From: Lysobacter sp. cf310
GTDB lineage: Bacteria; Pseudomonadota; Gammaproteobacteria; Xanthomonadales; Xanthomonadaceae
DNA length: 64,000 nucleotides
Assembly (NCBI RefSeq): GCF_900114355.1
Contig: NZ_FOSS01000002.1
Location: 605,032-669,031 of the forward strand
Direction of reading: 5' to 3'
Below are positions 14,076 to 22,397 of the stretch, piece by piece. Within the stretch, counting starts at the first letter, position 1; each line of letters opens with the position of its first letter. Below the pieces are notes generated by a model. That model was not told where the DNA came from and did not search any database. It saw only the letters and a list, made by a program, of their open reading frames with translations. A program made the position numbers and the translations under genes.

Positions 14076-15091
14076 ACCGCCTCCGCCGCCAGCAGGCTTT
14101 GCGCGCAATCCACGACGGTGTCGCGCGCCGGCCGCGGCCGGTAGCCGAGCACGCGCTGCGCCTTGTCCGAACGGTAGATGTGGCGGCGGCCCAGCATCGG
14201 CAGCAGCTGCCTCATCTCGGGGACGAAGTTCGCGCCGATTCTGACCAGCCAGTTCGGCAGACGGCGCGTGGGCACCTTCGCGGCGCGCTCGCCCAGGCGC
14301 GCGCGCAGGGTCTGCGCGATCTCGCGCATCCACAGGAATTCGCCGGCGGCGATGAAGCGCTGCCCGGCGGCCTGCGGCGCGGTCATCGCATCGACATGCA
14401 CCCGGGCCAGGTCGCGCACGTCGACCACGCAGAAGCCGACATTGGGGATGCCCGGCATCCTGCCCTGCAGCTGGCGCTGGATCAGCGCGACCGAGCCCAG
14501 GTTCTCGGCGGTCAGCACCGGGCCGAAAATCGCGCTGGGCAGCACCGTGGTCAGCTCGGTCGCGCCCGCGTGCGTGGCCATGTAATCCCAGGCCGCACGC
14601 TCGGCCAGGATTTTCGACAGCCGATACGCGTTGAGGTCCGGGTCCTGTTCGCTGGCCCACACGGTCTCGTCGTTGTCGGTGTCGCCGCTCTGCAGCCCCT
14701 GATTGACCGCGGCGCAGGACGAGGTCATCACCACCCGCCTCACCCCGGCCGCGCGCGCGGCGCCGAGCACGCGCAGAGTGCCTTCTCGCGCCGGCGCGAT
14801 CAGCGCCTGCGGATCGTTCGAGGACGCCGTCGTCATCGGCGAAGCGACGTGCAGCACGTAGTCGCAACCGGCGGCGGCCGCGTCCCAGCCTTCGTCGCGG
14901 GTCAGATCGGCGATGGCGAATGCGAGCCGGTCGCCGGGATCGACCTGTCGGCGGACGGCGGCGCGCACCGCCGCTTCCTTGGCTGGGCTGCGCACGGTGG
15001 CGCGCACGCGGTAGCCGCGCTGCAGCAGTTCGACGATGCACCAGCCGGCGACGAAGCCGGTGCCGCCGGTGACCAGGACGGTTTCGTTCAC
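14072..15091 (-). CDS. NAD-dependent epimerase / dihydroflavonol-4-reductase family protein
   Basis: A 339-residue extended SDR. The NAD(P) motif TGGTGFVAGWCI is at residues 7-18; the active-site region has TSSCAAVN and a tyrosine-lysine pair in NAYRLSKILAE. This matches the dihydroflavonol/cinnamoyl-CoA/aldehyde reductase subfamily, which reduces aldehydes and ketones with NADPH. I chose the GTG at 15091 (VNETVLVTGGTG), because a GGAG site precedes it and upstream translation would run through the operators. It is first in a three-gene operon divergent from the TetR gene, so it is likely induced by that regulator's ligand. Confidence 0.85.
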   Translation of the reverse strand: MNETVLVTGGTGFVAGWCIVELLQRGYRVRATVRSPAKEAAVRAAVRRQVDPGDRLAFAIADLTRDEGWDAAAAGCDYVLHVASPMTTASSNDPQALIAPAREGTLRVLGAARAAGVRRVVMTSSCAAVNQGLQSGDTDNDETVWASEQDPDLNAYRLSKILAERAAWDYMATHAGATELTTVLPSAIFGPVLTAENLGSVALIQRQLQGRMPGIPNVGFCVVDVRDLARVHVDAMTAPQAAGQRFIAAGEFLWMREIAQTLRARLGERAAKVPTRRLPNWLVRIGANFVPEMRQLLPMLGRRHIYRSDKAQRVLGYRPRPARDTVVDCAQSLLAAEAV

Positions 15092-15145
15092 GTAAGCGCT
15101 CCACCCCGTCCTGCCGGATCCGCTCCGGCCTCCCGAACGGGCGAT

Positions 15146-15161
15146 GTCTACAAATGTATAC
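15146..15161. promoter_or_regulatory. TetR operator 1 (near-palindrome)
   Basis: GTCTACAAATGTATAC is a two-base-spaced inverted repeat with one mismatch to the ideal GTCTACA-NN-TGTAGAC. It lies 54 bases upstream of the divergent reductase operon and starts exactly 33 bases before operator 2, about three helical turns. Confidence 0.75.
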
Positions 15162-15178
15162 ATCGCTTGTGGCGACTT

Positions 15179-15194
15179 GTCTACACATGTAGAC
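15179..15194. promoter_or_regulatory. TetR operator 2 (perfect palindrome)
   Basis: GTCTACA-CA-TGTAGAC is a perfect inverted repeat with 7-base arms. It ends 7 bases before the ATG of the TetR gene, so binding would cover the 5' end of the tetR message. With operator 1 it forms the intergenic control region of both divergent transcripts. Confidence 0.8.
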
Positions 15195-15201
15195 TCAAGC
15201 C

Positions 15202-15831
15202 ATGAAAACGCCCCGCCCCCAGCCCGCACCCGTGCCTGAAACGGCCCCCGTCCGCCGCCGCGACGCCGCCGCCACCCGCGCCGCGATCCTGGCCTCGGCG
15301 CGCCGCGCCTTCGCCACCTCGGGCTACGACGGCGCCGGCGTACGCGAAATCGCCGCGGGCGCCGGAGTCACCGCCATGCTGGTCAACCGCTACTTCGGCT
15401 CCAAACAGCAGTTGTTCGCCGAAGTGACCGAACAGACCATGACCCAGGGCAGCCTGATCGCCAGCGGCATCATGGATGCGCCCAACCCCGGCCACGCCCT
15501 GGCCAGCGCACTGGTGAAAATGACCCGCGCCGATGCGGTGCCGCTGGACGGCTTCCTGATTTCGTTCCACTCCGCCTCCAGCCCGGATGCGGCGCGCATC
15601 GGCCGCGAGAAGGTCGAAGAACACCATTGGCAGACCGTGACCCGCGCATTGCGCGGCGAACTGACCGGCGAACGCGCGGCCCTGCTGCTGTCGGTGATTT
15701 CCGGCTTCCAGGTGATGCGCCAGATGATGGGGCTGTCGGCCCTGGCCAACGCCAAGGAAAGCGAACTGACCGACCTGCTTGCGCGCGTGTTCGACTGCCT
15801 GATCGAGCCCGACCAGACGCCGGGCAAGTAA
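15202..15831 (+). CDS. TetR-family transcriptional regulator
   Basis: A 209-residue regulator. The N-terminal helix-turn-helix is clear: TRAAILASARRAFATSGYDG then VREIAAGAGVTAMLVNRYFG (about 31-73), followed by the family's SKQQLFAEV. The C-terminal ligand domain resembles the TetR_C_17/AcrR group. There is no good ribosome-binding site between operator 2 and the ATG, so the message may be leaderless or poorly translated. It most likely represses itself and the divergent reductase/metallohydrolase operon. Confidence 0.9.
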   Translation: MKTPRPQPAPVPETAPVRRRDAAATRAAILASARRAFATSGYDGAGVREIAAGAGVTAMLVNRYFGSKQQLFAEVTEQTMTQGSLIASGIMDAPNPGHALASALVKMTRADAVPLDGFLISFHSASSPDAARIGREKVEEHHWQTVTRALRGELTGERAALLLSVISGFQVMRQMMGLSALANAKESELTDLLARVFDCLIEPDQTPGK

Positions 15832-15924
15832 CCGCGGTCGGCGCTGTGCCCGCGGACCGCGTGCGCTCCCGCGCGGCCGCCCAACCGACGCCCGCGGATG
15901 GGCCGGGAAGAAGAAGCGCCGCGC

Positions 15925-16542
15925 TTATCGGGTGCTGGCGGTCGTGGCTTTCGCGTCGCGGCCGATCACGGCCTCGCTCGTTTTCGAGACCTGGCCCGGA
16001 TGCCACGACAGCGTCCAGCGGTAGCGGCCCGGTTCCGGGCAGGGATTGCTGGCTGCACGTTCTATCGAGCGCTTGCAGATCGGCGAATCGCGGAGGACAT
16101 CGAAGGTGACGTGGATGCGGTCGCCGACGATCGCCAAGGCACGCACCTCGCCGGGCACGTGCAAGGACGCATTCCATGCGTATCCGCTCTGGCGGCCACG
16201 TCGCTTCAGATCCGCCATGTAGTCGTTATCGAGCGAACTGGGACGCCAGAACGAATCGTCCTTTCGCATCGGCGTCATTACGATAATGTCGTTCTCGCAG
16301 TCGAAGTTCGCACCGAGGCAGGTCGCCGTCTGCAGATAAACGACCTCGTCCACGCCGTTGCGATCGAAGTCCGCGATCTGGACGTGGCGCGCCGCATAGT
16401 CGAACTGGATGTCGTCGCCCGCCTGGGCCTCCGCCGAGATATTGGCCGCGCGCACCGCCCCGCGGCTATCGATGGCGCCCGCGACGCCGCTGAACCCCAT
16501 GACCAGTGCGGCAACGGCCGCGATTCCTTGCAGCTTAGGCAT
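15925..16542 (-). CDS. Secreted protein of unknown function
   Basis: A 205-residue protein with a Sec signal peptide (MPKLQGIAAVAALVMGFSGV, cleavage likely after VAGA). Mature sequence IADFDRNGVDEVVYL is a single Ca2+-binding-like DxDxNGxxE segment as found in FG-GAP/VCBS repeats. Four cysteines (CLGANFDC ... ICKRS ... NPCPE) suggest two disulfides. I do not recognise the family. A GGAAGG ribosome-binding site precedes the ATG. It is a monocistronic minus-strand gene facing the end of the TetR gene. Confidence 0.7.
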   Translation of the reverse strand: MPKLQGIAAVAALVMGFSGVAGAIDSRGAVRAANISAEAQAGDDIQFDYAARHVQIADFDRNGVDEVVYLQTATCLGANFDCENDIIVMTPMRKDDSFWRPSSLDNDYMADLKRRGRQSGYAWNASLHVPGEVRALAIVGDRIHVTFDVLRDSPICKRSIERAASNPCPEPGRYRWTLSWHPGQVSKTSEAVIGRDAKATTASTR

Positions 16543-16747
16543 GACACCTTCCTTGTCCGTCGTAGCGGCATTCTAGGACGGCTACGCGAGCGCTAGGCAC
16601 CGGTTCGGCGCGCGACCGCACCGCCCGCCACAGGGCGCCAGACTTCGCATGCCTCGTATGGGTAGACGCCTTGTCCGTTGTGGCGGCCTAGCGCCTCCGG
16701 CTCGGCCGCCCTGGATGGCCAAACGCCGCCAGGCCGGACCGCCCAGG

Positions 16748-17389
16748 CTAGCGCTCAGTTTCCGGAATGGTCGCCGCGGCGAAGGGCGCCAACACCGTCC
16801 AGCCCAGATTGGCGTAGAGGCCGCGGCCGTCCGCCGTGGCCACCAGCAGGGGCCGGTTCGCAAGGGATGTTCGCGCGGCGCCCAGCGCGCTCATGACCGC
16901 GATGCCCAATCCTTTGCGCCGGTGATCCGGGTCGGTTTCGATCCGATCGTAGATGAAGACCTCCGCGGTCTCCGCCGCGCAGCCGCTGGCGGCCAGGCCG
17001 CCATCCGGCGCCAGGACGCAGGCGCGGGTGACCGGGCCGGTGCGATGGAGTTCCATCCGGTAGCCATCCGGCAGGGGTTTGGGATCTGGGCCGACGGCCA
17101 CCGCCGTCATGAAATAGTTCGCCGGCTGCAGCTCCCAGCGTGCCGGCAGCGCGCTGCGCAGCGCTTCGTCGGTGCCGCACAGCTTCAAGTAATGGCGCGG
17201 CGCCGTAAGTTCGTGCGCGAGTTCCCGCAGACCATCGCACAACTGCGGGAATACCCAGCGCCGGGTTTCCTTTTCCGAGTGGGTATCCACCCGATAGCCC
17301 CCGCGATCGCGCACCGGGGCCGGGGCCCCTCGGGCGATGGAATGCGCTGTCTGCCAGGCGAAAACGAGTTCGGGGTCGATAAGGGACAA
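16748..17389 (-). CDS. GNAT-family acetyltransferase
   Basis: The C-terminal part contains the acetyl-CoA motif RIETDPDHRRKGLGIAVM, followed by LYANLGWTVLAP, typical of GNAT enzymes. The N-terminal half (VFAWQTAHSIARG onward) resembles GNATs that modify small molecules or amino acids. The open frame continues upstream to a GTG at 17560, but those residues look non-coding, so I place a tentative TTG start at 17389 (about 213 residues). The start remains uncertain; the domain call is solid. Substrate unknown. Confidence 0.7.
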   Translation of the reverse strand: MSLIDPELVFAWQTAHSIARGAPAPVRDRGGYRVDTHSEKETRRWVFPQLCDGLRELAHELTAPRHYLKLCGTDEALRSALPARWELQPANYFMTAVAVGPDPKPLPDGYRMELHRTGPVTRACVLAPDGGLAASGCAAETAEVFIYDRIETDPDHRRKGLGIAVMSALGAARTSLANRPLLVATADGRGLYANLGWTVLAPFAAATIPETER

Positions 17390-17569
17390 GGGGGTAACCG
17401 ATCGTAGGTGGCGCCCGCACGATGCATGCTTCGCGAAGGGCTGTGTAGCGCGGACGCATTGGCCGCTTACGCTTGCAAGTCCGCAACTAGAGCATCGGAC
17501 CGTCTCAAGGCCTAAGACGGCAGCCATGGAGCCGCCAAGCCGCGCGGCGACTTCGGCCACGTCACGCTG

Positions 17570-17974
17570 TCAGGCCGGCATGCCGGCACTGATCAGTGCG
17601 TGGAACGCGATGCCCATGCTGATGGACAGCAGCCACAGCGCCGCGCCCTCGAAGATCCCCTCGATCCGCTTCGCGCCTTTCTGGGAATAGCCGACCCGTT
17701 CGCGCGTACGCAACAGCTCATGCCCCTGCCTGATCCGATCCATCAGCGAGAACTGCACGAAGAAGGCCATTAGGGCCGACAGGAACATGAGCGCGGCCGC
17801 GACCATGATCTTGATGAAGAATTTCTTGTCGCCGTCGACGAACTGGACCAAAGCGATCAGGCCGGCGGCAGCGGTCATGGCGATCGTGCCCAGGTGCTTG
17901 AGGTAGTCGAAAGACAGCGTAACGGCCGTGTCCAGGCTGACCTGCGGCACCGGCTCCTGCGGAGGGTGTTCCAT
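17570..17974 (-). CDS. Small integral membrane protein, unknown function
   Basis: A 134-residue protein with three probable membrane helices (about 28-47, 56-78 and 108-128) and a short basic loop DRIRQGHELLRTRERVGYSQ between the last two. The ATG at 17974 (MEHPPQEPVPQ) is preferred; the frame also extends to a GTG at 18025. No known domain is recognised. It sits between a GNAT gene and a HIT gene on the same strand, with no obvious functional link. Confidence 0.65.
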   Translation of the reverse strand: MEHPPQEPVPQVSLDTAVTLSFDYLKHLGTIAMTAAAGLIALVQFVDGDKKFFIKIMVAAALMFLSALMAFFVQFSLMDRIRQGHELLRTRERVGYSQKGAKRIEGIFEGAALWLLSISMGIAFHALISAGMPA

Positions 17975-18149
17975 TCGAATTCCGAACTCCTGTCCTTCTG
18001 TCTGACTATCGCGCTGCCGAATCACGCCGCTTCCGCGTTCTTAAGCAATGCCCCCTAGGACCGGAGCGCCTCGGTATCGGCACCGCTCATGGCCCCGCCC
18101 CCAAGGCCACTATCGGCCAGAAGAAGCGGATCCTCAACCGCAAGCCCAG

Positions 18150-18665
18150 CTACTCCGGCAAATTCGAACTAATCAGCTTCGCGGTCGCAAGCAGCTGGGC
18201 GGCAGAAACGCGGACCCGCTCCCGGCGCTGCGCATCTTCGCCGGGATCGTGCAGCGTCCCCTTCTGACGTCCGGCGCCATCGAAGGTAGCGAGTTGAGGC
18301 GGGCCTATGCCCCAATCGCTGCCGCGCTGCCGCGGCACGACGTGGAAATGGAAGTGCGGCGTCTCCTGCCCGCTGAAGACCCCGTTGTTTTGAAACGTGA
18401 GTATTCCGAGCGGCCGATACGCCCTGACCAACGCCTCCGCGACTCGCTTGGCCGCGGCCATGACCGCGCCGCATTCCGGGTCGGAAAGATCCAGCAGCGT
18501 CGCGACGTGCCTGCGTGTAATGACGCAACACTGGCCGACCTCGAACTGCCAGGGATTGATCACGGTGAGCGTATGTTCGCCCTCATCCACGACCGCCCAT
18601 CGTTCTTCGCGCCCCGCCATCCCCTCGCACAGGTCGCAAGGGTCTCTGATCGGTAGTTCGATCAA
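18150..18665 (-). CDS. HIT-family (histidine triad) nucleotide-binding protein
   Basis: A 171-residue protein with the histidine triad PHFHFHVVPR (HxHxH, about 105-114) that marks nucleotide hydrolases and transferases such as Hint and AP4A hydrolase. CDLCEG near the N-terminus may bind zinc with a later histidine. The core VINPWQFEVGQCCVITRRHV matches the family; the C-terminal 45 residues are an extension. Likely a cytosolic dinucleoside polyphosphate or AMP-lysine hydrolase. Confidence 0.9.
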   Translation of the reverse strand: MIELPIRDPCDLCEGMAGREERWAVVDEGEHTLTVINPWQFEVGQCCVITRRHVATLLDLSDPECGAVMAAAKRVAEALVRAYRPLGILTFQNNGVFSGQETPHFHFHVVPRQRGSDWGIGPPQLATFDGAGRQKGTLHDPGEDAQRRERVRVSAAQLLATAKLISSNLPE

Positions 18666-18791
18666 TTTCCTACTCCCATCCAGTCGGCGGATCGATGCAG
18701 GAACGATTGTAGTGCCGCGTTGCGGCTAGCAAGCTGTCTTTGAGACGGGCCCAGTCCGTCGCCTGCGCAGGCATCAGCGCAACGGCGCGCC

Positions 18792-20876
18792 TCACACCGC
18801 CAGTCCGGGATCGCCCTCCAATATCGTCTGCCGCATCCGCGGACGTTCGCCCGGCCGCCACAGCGACACCTCGTGGCGGACGCGATACCGCAAGGGCCCG
18901 CCGTCCGCGCCGGGGCTGCGCTCAAGGGGCCTGGGGATGCAGACGAAGTCGGTCGCCATCGTGCCGGCATCGACCCGCACGGTGGTGTAGCCGTGTCCGC
19001 CCATGTCGACGAAGGACAGATGCGGCGCCAGGTCGGGATTGCTCGCCGCATGCGCCTTGCGCAGGTCGCCGCTGCTGGCGAACTCCAGCGCCGAACGCAC
19101 GCCGTGCTGCAACAGCAGGTTGACGGTGGGCTGCGGCGCCCCGTCGCCCGGGTTGGCGATGTACAGCGGGCGCAGCGGATTTTCCTTTTTCTGGTTGTGC
19201 TCGTTGGCTTCGGCCATGCCCGGGGCGGAGATCGAGCCGGTCACGAAGGTCACCCCCACCGGTTCGAACGCCGCAGGCGGCAAGGCCTTGGCCGCGTAGC
19301 CCGCCCAGAAGCTGTGGCGATCGCCGGACACGATGGCGAAACCGGTGATGCCGGCATCGCGCACCGCGTCGAAGATCTCGGCGCGTTCGTGGTAGGCGCA
19401 ACCCCAGTCGCCGGTGGCCATGAGGGCAAAGCCCGCACCCTCGGGATACTTGCCCAGCGCGGCCGGCAGGTTCTGCGGATCGACGCGCCAGTCGGGGGTT
19501 CCCAGCGAATTGCCCCAGATCTTCCAGGTCGCCGTCGCGCCGCGCAGGCGCGCCAGGAACCAGGCCTTCTGCTTCGCCCCCAACATCGTCTGCGCGGCTT
19601 CGCCCACGCGGTAATTGGCCACGCTCTTGGCGCCGAACGACAGCTTCGCCGGCGGATGGCCGTCGGCGTAGTCGCGGCCGCCGTCGAGTTGCCGCATCAG
19701 CTCCTCGGGCACGAAGCCCAGCGTGTCGTCTTCGAACAGCGGATTGATTTCGTCGTGATTGCCCGGATCGCGCGAGCGGAAGCTGCGCTGGTCGGTCACC
19801 AGCAGGTCGATGTGCCGGCCCCAGCGCAAGCCGCGATACGCGATCAGGCTGTTGATCGCGGCCAGGTTGTTGGCTTCGGTGCCCAGCCCGTCATCGTCGA
19901 AATCATGGACCAGCGTGTCGACGACATTCGGCGCATCGAAGGCCTCCAGCGCGGCGCCCGGCGCTAACACGCGCGCCGGCTGATATTCGAACCAGGCCTG
20001 GTTAGCCGCGACCTTGAGCGTCTGCGCGGGCACCCAGCCCTCGCCGCCAGGGAATTCCTGGATCGACTGCCAGCCCTGCCAGGAGAATTCGTGGTTATCC
20101 CATATCGCCACGAACGGCCAGCGCGCACGCGCATCCTGGATGTCGGGGTCCTGCAGGTAGGCGTGGTAGAGGACGCGATAGTCCTGCAGCGAGTCCGGCA
20201 CCCAGAAGCGGTTCCTGGCGACCGTCTTGCCCTTGGGAAACGTGATCGGAAACTTGATGAGACGGTCGTAGCGGTGGCCGTTCTTGACCTGGTCCGGGTA
20301 CTGCACGACTTCGTAGACGAAATCGCCCAGGTGCAGCACGAAGCCGAGCCGGTCCGCGGGCGCGGCGCGCTCGTCTTCCCAGATCATCCGCCGATAAGCG
20401 TTCTGGGCCCCCTCGCAGATGGTCTGGCAACTGACGAAGGCAAAGCGCGCCGGGCGCGCATCGTCGGGCGCGGGCGCCGTCAGCGTCCGGCCGATCCGGC
20501 TGCCGTTGCCGTCCTCGTCGACGAAGCGGTACCAGTACTCGCCGGCCGGCGGCAGGTCGCCGACCAGCACGCGACAGGTCCAGTCGGCCTGGGCCAGCAC
20601 CGGTGCCGTCGCGGTCGCGATCACGCGCGTGAACGCCGGGTCCTCCGCCACTTCGACCCGCAGGGTGGCGCGCTCGCGGCCATCGGCATAGGGCCGCCGC
20701 GTCCACAGCAGGACGCTGTGGTGATCGGGATCGCCCGAGGCGACGCCTTGCGGAAACAGGTCGCGACGCTCGCGCCAGCCGCTGGAGGAAGGACGCACCG
20801 TCGCGCAGCCCCAGGCCAGGGTCGCGCCCAACGCGGCGGCGAGCTTCAGAAACTTGCGACGGCTGAGTGTCGGCAT
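18792..20876 (-). CDS. PhoD-type alkaline phosphatase / phosphodiesterase
   Basis: A 694-residue secreted metallophosphatase that releases phosphate from organic esters. The N-terminus MPTLSRRKFLKLAAALG is a twin-arginine signal, and it also contains a possible lipobox LAWGC (about residue 25). The PhoD N-domain starts FPQGVASGDPDHHSVLLWTR. Metal-site motifs are SCQ, HLGDFVYE, IWDNHEF and VSGDRHSFW. Bacillus PhoD is about 580 residues; this one has insertions, as in other proteobacterial homologues. The start was set at the twin-arginine methionine. It is a single gene; I saw no Pho box in the 289-base region upstream. Confidence 0.92.
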   Translation of the reverse strand: MPTLSRRKFLKLAAALGATLAWGCATVRPSSSGWRERRDLFPQGVASGDPDHHSVLLWTRRPYADGRERATLRVEVAEDPAFTRVIATATAPVLAQADWTCRVLVGDLPPAGEYWYRFVDEDGNGSRIGRTLTAPAPDDARPARFAFVSCQTICEGAQNAYRRMIWEDERAAPADRLGFVLHLGDFVYEVVQYPDQVKNGHRYDRLIKFPITFPKGKTVARNRFWVPDSLQDYRVLYHAYLQDPDIQDARARWPFVAIWDNHEFSWQGWQSIQEFPGGEGWVPAQTLKVAANQAWFEYQPARVLAPGAALEAFDAPNVVDTLVHDFDDDGLGTEANNLAAINSLIAYRGLRWGRHIDLLVTDQRSFRSRDPGNHDEINPLFEDDTLGFVPEELMRQLDGGRDYADGHPPAKLSFGAKSVANYRVGEAAQTMLGAKQKAWFLARLRGATATWKIWGNSLGTPDWRVDPQNLPAALGKYPEGAGFALMATGDWGCAYHERAEIFDAVRDAGITGFAIVSGDRHSFWAGYAAKALPPAAFEPVGVTFVTGSISAPGMAEANEHNQKKENPLRPLYIANPGDGAPQPTVNLLLQHGVRSALEFASSGDLRKAHAASNPDLAPHLSFVDMGGHGYTTVRVDAGTMATDFVCIPRPLERSPGADGGPLRYRVRHEVSLWRPGERPRMRQTILEGDPGLAV

Positions 20877-21123
20877 GTCGGCCCACCGTTTGCGGTGTCG
20901 AGTCGGCGCAACGCTAGACCCGCAACCTGCGCAGGTGAGCGTGCCGGAAGTACCGCGGCGCGCGCCTGCCCCCCTCGAGAGGCGATGCGAGTCGGCTTCC
21001 GCGGCATGCGGGCGCTTGCATCCGGCAGGCCGCATGCGACCGCTTGTACCGGCGGTCGCCGCACTGCGATGGCAGCAAACGCCCTACAGGCCGAGCGCAC
21101 CCGGTCTCGTTTCTCGCGCAGCG

Positions 21124-21159
21124 GAAAAGACAAAGCCCCGGCGTTTCAGCCAGGGCTTT
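21124..21159 (-). terminator. Terminator next to the tRNA-Lys remnant
   Basis: The arms AAAGCCC (21132-21138) and GGGCTTT (21153-21159), with an inner GGC/GCC, form a hairpin; on the minus strand CTTTGTCTTTT follows. It lies just past the 3' end of the duplicated tRNA-Lys half and is probably the original terminator of the tRNA operon before the island inserted. Confidence 0.75.
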
Positions 21160-21165
21160 CCGAAT

Positions 21166-21214
21166 TGGTGGGCCGTCAAGGATTCGAACCTTGGACCTAA
21201 TTTGATTAAGAGTC
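21166..21214 (-). repeat. Duplicated 3' half of tRNA-Lys (distal attachment site of island)
   Basis: From the encoded CCA (21166-21168) through acceptor, T-arm and variable region to the anticodon loop, the sequence matches the 3' half of the intact tRNA-Lys at 24462-24537 in the same orientation. The first 34 bases are identical; an extra 'AT' follows, then 13 further identical bases. After GAGTC the match ends. This is the expected footprint of tyrosine-recombinase integration into a tRNA 3' end. Confidence 0.88.
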
Positions 21215-21385
21215 TCTTGAATTTTTCTTTAGGATCAATATCTTAAGTTAGCTCATTTTCCCGGCACTCGCCATTTAGAGGCGCGTTCTACAAGGATCGG
21301 AAGTCCCATTTTCCCGCGGTTTTCCGCGGGCGACGGCCTAGGAAATAGGCACGAACCGACGGCCCCGACTCACAGACTTCGGGAA

Positions 21386-22270
21386 CTAAAGCTCGTCGTT
21401 CTCGATGTAGGGCCAACGAGCGCATTCCTCTGCGAAAGTTTCCCAACAACGCTCCAGGACCGCCCGATCTCCCACGAACATCGGCAGATCAAGGAATTCG
21501 AACTGGTCGAAATTTGGATGTGGCAGGACGTTGCCGGTACCCGAATAACAAAACCAACGCCCGACAAGGTCAGCAGTCTGGACCAGCAGCTTCAGAGCAT
21601 CGAAGGCGTCGTTGAGCCCCCAATTTTCAAGCACACGGCCTGCTCTGCTGGCCTCCGTTGCCGCATGGACATGGCGAAGCGTTGCATGTTCCGCAACCCG
21701 GTCCAACTGCGCGAGGCGGGTCTCCAAACGGTCAAAGACCGATTCGGAAATTAGATCATCGGCCGAGCGAGCGGCCGACGATGTACCACTCAACCAATCG
21801 AACTCGACGTGCCGCCTCACGGAATCCTCATATCGCAATTCCAAGGGCACCCAGAACGGTCCGGACTGTCTGCGAGCGTACTCCTCATACCGCGCCTTCA
21901 TGCTGACGTAGTCGTAACCGATCCCGGCGATATCCTCGACGAACACGCGTCTAGTTAAGCGCTCGCGGCACTTTCTGACATCTTTGACGATCGCGCGGAG
22001 GGAATTTACCCCCCGTCGCCCATCGAGCTCGTATTTGTCTAAGAGGCGGCGAATCGTCAAGAACGCCGATGTCCAATACCCAGTCGCGACGAGATCTAGC
22101 ACGAGCACGTTGAGCTTCTTCCGCCCCGCATCGTCTTCCGGAGCTACACGCACTAACTCTACAATTGCGCTGAATGCAGCGTGATGCGACGCCAGCGCAA
22201 CCAACAACGGAAGCACTGCCTGATCGTCCCCCTCAAACGCGGCCTTCCACGCTGCAATGTGTTGTCGCAT
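21386..22270 (-). CDS. HEPN/AbiU2-like helical protein of the tRNA-Lys island
   Basis: A 294-residue, probably all-helical cytosolic protein. AFLTIRRLLDK (about 69-79) followed by NSLRAIVKDV, and later LDRVAEHATLRHVHAATEAS (about 189-208), recall the AbiU2 group of HEPN proteins, where an 'AHA'-type motif closes the core. A canonical Rx4-6H RNase motif is not clear, so activity is uncertain. The ATG at 22270 has a strong AGGGGAGGG ribosome-binding site. Base composition is much less G+C-rich than the neighbouring chromosome. It lies 127 bases downstream of the nuclease-like gene and probably shares its transcript; a defence role is inferred, not shown. Confidence 0.7.
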   Translation of the reverse strand: MRQHIAAWKAAFEGDDQAVLPLLVALASHHAAFSAIVELVRVAPEDDAGRKKLNVLVLDLVATGYWTSAFLTIRRLLDKYELDGRRGVNSLRAIVKDVRKCRERLTRRVFVEDIAGIGYDYVSMKARYEEYARRQSGPFWVPLELRYEDSVRRHVEFDWLSGTSSAARSADDLISESVFDRLETRLAQLDRVAEHATLRHVHAATEASRAGRVLENWGLNDAFDALKLLVQTADLVGRWFCYSGTGNVLPHPNFDQFEFLDLPMFVGDRAVLERCWETFAEECARWPYIENDEL

Positions 22271-22397
22271 TCGCCCTCCCCTTGCAAGTCGCGCCGCAGC
22301 CAGCGCAACGATCTTGCCACACCCGTAATTCGCACACGCATGGTCGACGCCCAGCCTTTCACCGTAAGCAGTTGCAGACGCATTTCCCCCGGCAAAC

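Noticed and set aside
17390-17560. N-terminal extension of the GNAT gene to the GTG at 17560
   Set aside because: The extra residues (cysteine- and serine-rich, no domain match) look non-coding, and no ribosome-binding site was evident.
18050-18149. A short plus-strand reading (PKATIGQKKRILNRKPSYSG) next to the HIT gene
   Set aside because: It looks unusually lysine-rich for this genome but has no supported start or stop and is too short to name; it could be a remnant or chance.
21313-21330. CCCGCGG-TTTT-CCGCGGG hairpin at the island's left end
   Set aside because: Perfect stem but no T-run on either side, so not called as a terminator; it may be part of the attachment region.
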